DNA from: an uncultured SAR116 cluster alpha proteobacterium
GTDB lineage: Bacteria > Pseudomonadota > Alphaproteobacteria > Puniceispirillales > Puniceispirillaceae
DNA length: 64,000 nt
NCBI GenBank assembly: GCA_902622515.1
Contig: CACNQE010000001.1
Span: 1 to 64,000 of the forward strand
Direction: 5' to 3'
A program made the position numbers and the translations under genes. The notes under the pieces were generated by a model, which saw only the letters and a program-made list of their open reading frames with translations, was not told where the DNA came from and ran no database searches. Of the stretch, positions 59,780 to 64,000 are shown in pieces; positions within the stretch are counted from its first letter, which is position 1; the number at the start of each line of letters is the position of its first letter.

Positions 59780-60787
59780 ATGCTTAATAAAAATTTAGTT
59801 TGTGTTGGTAATAAATTAACAATGACAAGATTTTTTTTTATTTTTACTTTTATTTTCTCAATTTTTTCCTGGATATCAATTGCAAATGGAGAAGATAAAT
59901 TTAATGTATGGATTTCTGAACTACGACAAGATGCACTAGCAAAGGGAATAACAGAAAAAACCTTTGATGCAGCTCTTTCAGGTTTTAAACCTAATAAACG
60001 CATTATTGAACTAGATAGAAACCAACCAGAGTTTACTATAACACTAGATGAATATCTTTCTAAGCGTGTTACATCTGCTAAAATAGCCAAAGCAAAGGAA
60101 TTGGTTTTAAAACACAAGGATATATTAGAACCCATTTCTAAACATTATAGTGTACAACCACGTTTTATAATAGCACTCTGGGGTTTGGAAACCAACTTCG
60201 GTATGTATCTCGGAAAATTTCATGCGCCTAGTGCTCTTGCAACTCTCGCCTTTGATGGAAGAAGGGGCGAATTTTTTCGAAAAGAACTCTTTAATGCATT
60301 AAAAATTATTGATGAAGGTCATATTGCTGCAAATAATATGAAAAGTGGTTGGGCGGGTGCAATTGGTCAAGCCCAATTTATGCCCTCTAGTTTTCTAAGT
60401 TACGCGCAAGATTGGGATGGTGACGGGAAAAAAGATCTTTGGGGTAATGAAAAAGATGTATTTGCATCAATTGCTTTTTATCTTAAATCAGCTGATTGGA
60501 AAAATGATATCACATGGGGAAGACAGGTGCTACTTCCAGAAGATAAAAACTTTTTTAAATTGGCAAGAAATAAAAAATATTTGACTCTTCGTGAATGGGA
60601 AAATTTGGGAGTAAGAAATTTAGATGGAAGTTTGCTGCCTGAACGTAATTTATCTGCCCGATTAATAACTTCAGAAACTAGTAAAATTGCATTTTTGGGT
60701 TATAGTAATTTTGATTCTATACTTAAGTGGAACCGTTCGATTTATTTTGCAGCATCGGTGGGTAGATTGTCAGATGCACTTAGGTAA
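59780..60787 (+). CDS. MltB-like lytic murein transglycosylase
   Basis: An N-terminal signal anchor (about 16-36) precedes an SLT domain of the MltB group: catalytic Glu in ALWGLETNFG (E137), SALATLAFDGRRGEFF, SGWAGAIGQAQFMPSS and the calcium-like loop DWDGDGKKDLWG. It cleaves the MurNAc-GlcNAc bond in peptidoglycan with anhydro-product formation. ATG 59780 follows AGGGAG. First of four envelope and core genes in order mltB-like, rlpA, dacC-like, tmk. Confidence 0.88.
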   Translation: MLNKNLVCVGNKLTMTRFFFIFTFIFSIFSWISIANGEDKFNVWISELRQDALAKGITEKTFDAALSGFKPNKRIIELDRNQPEFTITLDEYLSKRVTSAKIAKAKELVLKHKDILEPISKHYSVQPRFIIALWGLETNFGMYLGKFHAPSALATLAFDGRRGEFFRKELFNALKIIDEGHIAANNMKSGWAGAIGQAQFMPSSFLSYAQDWDGDGKKDLWGNEKDVFASIAFYLKSADWKNDITWGRQVLLPEDKNFFKLARNKKYLTLREWENLGVRNLDGSLLPERNLSARLITSETSKIAFLGYSNFDSILKWNRSIYFAASVGRLSDALR

Positions 60788-60924
60788 ATTTTTTGTCTAT
60801 ATCTAAATATTAAGCATCTGTAAAACTATTGATTGGAGATAGAAAGCTGTTTTTGGATATGATATTGTTTTTATATTGTTGTACATAATTTGTTTTTTTC
60901 CAGTTTGTTTTAGGTGTGTCTAAG

Positions 60925-61992
60925 ATGCTCTCTTTAAGAGAAAAACCATCAAACTTAATTTTGCTCTTTGCCTATGGTTTTATATTAAATGGGTGTGCTG
61001 TAACTGAAGTTGCGGTAAATCTTGCAAAAGAGGATAAAGTGGAATCTAAACAGGAAGAAGCAACCGAAAATAGAAAAACAAACGCTATAGAAGAAAAATT
61101 GGACTCAAATGTTCTAAAAAGTCCTGGTATAGTCTCAAAAAATAACTTGGTTACTTCCTCTAGCGATAAATTCAAAGTTACTGCTAAGCCACATTATAAG
61201 ATCGGTGACCCATATGAAATTAATGGAAACTGGTATTATCCTGAACGTGACTTGAGATATGACAAAACAGGGATAGCATCCTGGTATGGCGATGAATGGG
61301 CTGGGAAGCTTACTGCAAACGGAGAAATATTTGACCCAGGGTTAGTTTCTGCTGCTCATAAAACTCTCCCCATGCCATCTGTGGTTAGGGTTACTAATTT
61401 AGAAAATGGAAAATCGCTTGTTGTAAGATTAAATGACAGAGGACCTTATATAGCAGGACGAATAATTGATTTATCTAGAGAAGCCGCAAAAAGATTGGGC
61501 TTTGTTAAAAAAGGTATTGCTAAAGTTAGAGTGCAAATTTTAGCTGAACAAAGTTTGGCATTGGAAAGAGATGCAAAAAATAATAAATTTCCATTACTAA
61601 TTTCTAATGATGTTATGCCACCTATTAAATCCGACAACGTTCCGGAGGTCAATCTAGAAGCCACTACAACGAGAAAAATTGAGAGCATGCCGACTAATAG
61701 AACTTCAGCAATAGAATTACTTTCGCAATCACGAATAGGTGAGATTATTGAAATTCCGGTGACTGAGACAAAAATCTGGGTCCAGATCGGAGCCTTTTAT
61801 AACAAGGAAAGTGCACTGTCAGTTATAAAAAATTATGAAAAAATAATAGGTTCAGTCTCAGAAAATTTACATGATGGAAAGCTTATCTATCGAGCTAGAT
61901 TAGGGCCAATTGAAACTGTGAATGATGCAGATACCATTCTCGCTGATGTATTGGCGTTTGGCTATAAAGGGGCACATATTGTTGTTGACTAG
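60925..61992 (+). CDS. rlpA: RlpA-type septal lytic transglycosylase lipoprotein
   Basis: A lipobox (FILNGC, Cys24) is followed by a linker, then a double-psi beta-barrel (about 115-205) with GIASWYG, AAHKTLPMPS and RLNDRGPY including the catalytic Asp, and a C-terminal SPOR domain (about 283-355, KIWVQIGAFY). SPOR domains bind denuded septal glycan. ATG 60925 is preferred to the GTG at 60916, AGGTG being upstream. Confidence 0.9.
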   Translation: MLSLREKPSNLILLFAYGFILNGCAVTEVAVNLAKEDKVESKQEEATENRKTNAIEEKLDSNVLKSPGIVSKNNLVTSSSDKFKVTAKPHYKIGDPYEINGNWYYPERDLRYDKTGIASWYGDEWAGKLTANGEIFDPGLVSAAHKTLPMPSVVRVTNLENGKSLVVRLNDRGPYIAGRIIDLSREAAKRLGFVKKGIAKVRVQILAEQSLALERDAKNNKFPLLISNDVMPPIKSDNVPEVNLEATTTRKIESMPTNRTSAIELLSQSRIGEIIEIPVTETKIWVQIGAFYNKESALSVIKNYEKIIGSVSENLHDGKLIYRARLGPIETVNDADTILADVLAFGYKGAHIVVD

Positions 61993-62051
61993 TATTATAA
62001 TTTTCTATGCAGCCTGTTTTATAATTATTGACTTCATCAAAAGGAGCAAAG

Positions 62052-63212
62052 ATGAAATTTTTTATTAAAATCTTACTTACACTTAGTTTATTTGAATTTG
62101 GTGCAAGCGCTCATGCGAATGATCATATAAACACAGTAGCTGATTTTGCTCATATTATTGATTTTGAGTCCAATAGAGTATTAATGTCAAAAAATGCCGA
62201 TAGCCCAATGAAGCCCGCTTCGATGGCTAAGATCATGACTTTATATATCGTTTTTTCAAGGATAGCGGAAGGCACTTTAACCCTTGAAGATGAATTTTTG
62301 GTCAGCGAAAAAGCATGGAAAATGGGGGGGTCCAGAAGTTTTTTAGATGTTGGCACGAGGGTTAGTGTTGAAGAGTTAATAAATGGAATAGCCGTACAGT
62401 CAGGCAATGATGCAGCAGTTGTAGTTGCTGAAGGTATTTCCGGTTCAGAAGAAGCATTCGCTGATGAAATGAATAGCTTTGCACGACAACTAGGTATGGG
62501 TGATACAAACTTTACAAACTCAACCGGCTGGCCAGATGAAATGCTTACAACAACAGCTAGAGATTTATCGTTATTAGCAGCTGCGATAATAAGAGATTTT
62601 CCAGTTGATAAATATCCTTACCTTTACCCAGTATTTGCCAAACCTCATCACACTTATAATAATATAAAACAGCCAAACCGAAACCCTTTAATTGATAGAA
62701 GCCCTGGCGCAGATGGATTGAAGACTGGTTCAACAAAAGAATCAGGATATGGGTTAGTAGGTTCTGCAGAACGCAACGGTCAAAGAATTATTATAGTACT
62801 CAATGGGTTAGAATCAAAAAAACAACGTTCACTAGAATCTAATAGATTGATGGATTTCATGTTCAGACAATATAAAAAATATAAATTCTTCAAATCAGGA
62901 GAGACAGTAAAAATAGCTAATGTTTGGCTTGGGAAAAAACCCACTATTTCAATGGTATTAAAAGAAGATTTAGCAAGGGTATTATCAAGAAAAGAGCGAA
63001 ATAATACCAAGTTAACTATAAATTATAATACCCCAATTCAGGCACCTATTGCTGCAGGAGAAGAGGTTGGCACATTATGGTTTGAGGTAAACGGGGTGCG
63101 TGAAGAAATTCCGCTAATTTCTAAGGAAGCTGTAGATCAATTGCCGGTATTTAGTCGCATTTCTGAGGCAATAAAATACCTAATTTTTGGCGCTGCGCCG
63201 TCACTAAATTAA
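62052..63212 (+). CDS. dacC: D-alanyl-D-alanine carboxypeptidase (PBP5/6 type)
   Basis: A signal peptide (MKFFIKILLTLSLFEFGASAHA) precedes a class A low-molecular PBP: SMAK (S57 nucleophile), SGN (117-119) and KTGS (224-227). A C-terminal beta domain follows (about 285-370). It trims the terminal D-Ala of the peptidoglycan stem peptide. AAGGAGCAAAG fixes ATG 62052. Its position between rlpA and tmk is a conserved alphaproteobacterial order. Confidence 0.92.
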   Translation: MKFFIKILLTLSLFEFGASAHANDHINTVADFAHIIDFESNRVLMSKNADSPMKPASMAKIMTLYIVFSRIAEGTLTLEDEFLVSEKAWKMGGSRSFLDVGTRVSVEELINGIAVQSGNDAAVVVAEGISGSEEAFADEMNSFARQLGMGDTNFTNSTGWPDEMLTTTARDLSLLAAAIIRDFPVDKYPYLYPVFAKPHHTYNNIKQPNRNPLIDRSPGADGLKTGSTKESGYGLVGSAERNGQRIIIVLNGLESKKQRSLESNRLMDFMFRQYKKYKFFKSGETVKIANVWLGKKPTISMVLKEDLARVLSRKERNNTKLTINYNTPIQAPIAAGEEVGTLWFEVNGVREEIPLISKEAVDQLPVFSRISEAIKYLIFGAAPSLN

Positions 63213-63245
63213 TTTGCTAAAATCCGTGCTCTGGAAAAAAAGATA

Positions 63246-63911
63246 ATGGTAAAGAAAACGAATAAAAATAAAGGAATTTTTATTACTTTTGAAGGTGGTG
63301 AGGGTAGCGGAAAATCAACTCAGATACAAAGACTAAAAAAAAATATATTAGGCTTTATTTCAGATGTTGAAATAGTAATTTCTAGGGAACCAGGTGGTAC
63401 TGAAGTTGCGGAACAAATAAGAGAGATATTAGTTAACGGAGCGGCAGATAAATTATCTGTGAGAACAGAAACTTTGCTAATGATCGCGGCAAGAGCTGAA
63501 CATATTGAGCGTGTCATTTTACCAGCAATTAAACGTGGGGCAATCGTATTGTGCGACAGGTTTAAGGATTCATCTATTGTTTACCAAGGTATTGCAAATA
63601 ATATCCCGAATGGGGAAATAGATAAAATACATGCATTTGCGTTAAAAACTTGTGAACCTGATTTAACAATATTAATAGATGTTCCTGCGGAGATAGGTAT
63701 AAAAAGAGCCTTAGATAGAAACGAGAATAATCAAAGGTTTGAAAGAAAGGGAGAGCTTTTTCATAAAAAAATTAGGGATGGTTATCTTAAGATTGCTTCT
63801 TCACAACCAGACCGTATCAAAATCATAGATGGCTCTCAAACAATCGAAAAAATTTCTGCTGAAATTTTTCAACTTGTTTCTCCAATCCTCCAAAGTAGTT
63901 TGAGTAAATGA
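63246..63911 (+). CDS. tmk: Thymidylate kinase
   Basis: P-loop FEGGEGSGKST (17-24), dTMP-binding REPGGTEVAEQIR, DRFKDSSIVYQG and a lid region with RALDRNENNQRFERK. It phosphorylates dTMP to dTDP. 221 residues, normal length. The stop overlaps the next start (ATGA). Confidence 0.95.
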   Translation: MVKKTNKNKGIFITFEGGEGSGKSTQIQRLKKNILGFISDVEIVISREPGGTEVAEQIREILVNGAADKLSVRTETLLMIAARAEHIERVILPAIKRGAIVLCDRFKDSSIVYQGIANNIPNGEIDKIHAFALKTCEPDLTILIDVPAEIGIKRALDRNENNQRFERKGELFHKKIRDGYLKIASSQPDRIKIIDGSQTIEKISAEIFQLVSPILQSSLSK

Positions 63912-64000
63912 TATTAAAAAATAAAGAGTCAATTAAAAATCGACTTTATGGCCATAAAGACTTTTTAAATAAATTTTGTATTGCAAAGCAAAATGGTGAG
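63908..64000 (+). CDS. holB: DNA polymerase III delta' subunit, partial
   Basis: ATG 63908 overlaps the tmk stop and the frame stays open to the window end. The first 31 codons give LYGHKDFLNKFCIAKQNGE, matching the GH-x-x-x-l-x-x-a-x-x-x-g region at the start of HolB-type clamp-loader subunits. The tmk-holB order is usual in alphaproteobacteria. Truncated by the window edge. Confidence 0.75.
   Translation, partial: MILKNKESIKNRLYGHKDFLNKFCIAKQNGE

Noticed and set aside
1-64000. CRISPR arrays, rRNA genes and insertion sequences
   Set aside because: No regularly spaced repeats, rRNA sequence or transposase-like frame was seen on either strand.

Overview
The window is from an AT-rich, gene-dense alphaproteobacterium (about one third G+C by eye). 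The order mltB-type transglycosylase, rlpA, dacC-type carboxypeptidase, tmk, holB at the right end and an NDUFS4-like complex I accessory protein (9607-9915) are alphaproteobacterial hallmarks. The small genome style and uptake/catabolic genes suggest a marine planktonic lineage, for example SAR116-like, but the sequence alone does not fix the genus.

Layout. (1) 1-4.5 kb is an accessory junction. It holds an FkbM methyltransferase, a 3' fragment of tRNA-Pro (1171-1231) that looks like the distal attachment site of an element extending left of the window, secreted proteins, and a diverged noncoding repeat present twice (890-985 and 4298-4393). (2) 4.6-17.8 kb is mixed chromosome: GFA-type zinc protein, aldehyde dehydrogenase, a flavin-dependent oxidoreductase, an HAD protein without its nucleophile, a quinone oxidoreductase, a NaChBac-type sodium channel with an unlisted 57-residue partner, tRNA-Arg(UCU), mercaptopyruvate sulfurtransferase and a cysteine synthase-like enzyme. 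(3) 17.9-35.2 kb is a catabolic block. It contains an acyl-CoA ligase, a GntR regulator, two paralogous cobalt-type nitrile hydratase/thiocyanate hydrolase proteins in which a beta-like N-terminal half is fused to the alpha-like catalytic half, one separate beta C-terminal subunit, an amidase, and a seven-gene operon with an NMT1/SsuA-like ABC importer, an alpha/beta hydrolase and two metallo-beta-lactamase-fold proteins. An OYE reductase, an EamA exporter and a CocE/NonD hydrolase follow. (4) 35.5-46.5 kb is mixed: UbiH-like monooxygenase, nucleoside hydrolase, reductases, a class III cyclase with TolB-like and TPR regions, a GAF protein and membrane proteins.

(5) 46.81-59.43 kb is a 12.6-kb genomic island integrated at the 3' end of tRNA-Ser(UGA). 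A 15-bp direct repeat bounds it, and a P4-type tyrosine integrase lies next to the tRNA. Its main cargo is a tightly coupled operon encoding a secreted protein, a short His/Cys-motif protein, a large polytopic membrane protein, a periplasmic von Willebrand A protein, an ExbB/MotA-like channel with a long coiled-coil tail, an ExbD/MotB-like single-span coiled-coil protein and a small membrane protein. A GH5 glycosidase and an extensin-like M15-type peptidase are also on the island. This looks like an ion-driven envelope machine that I cannot match to a named system, and it is the best candidate here for an undescribed system.

(6) 59.4-64 kb is core chromosome: tRNA-Ser, then mltB-like, rlpA, dacC-like, tmk and the start of holB.

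How the genes may work together. In block 3 an importer would bring in a small organic (possibly nitrile, thiocyanate or amide-type) compound, hydrated by the cobalt enzymes, with amidase and alpha/beta hydrolases acting downstream under GntR control. In block 5 proton or sodium flow through the ExbB/ExbD-like pair could drive motion or force on the VWA and polytopic partners. Both are inferences from motifs and gene order.
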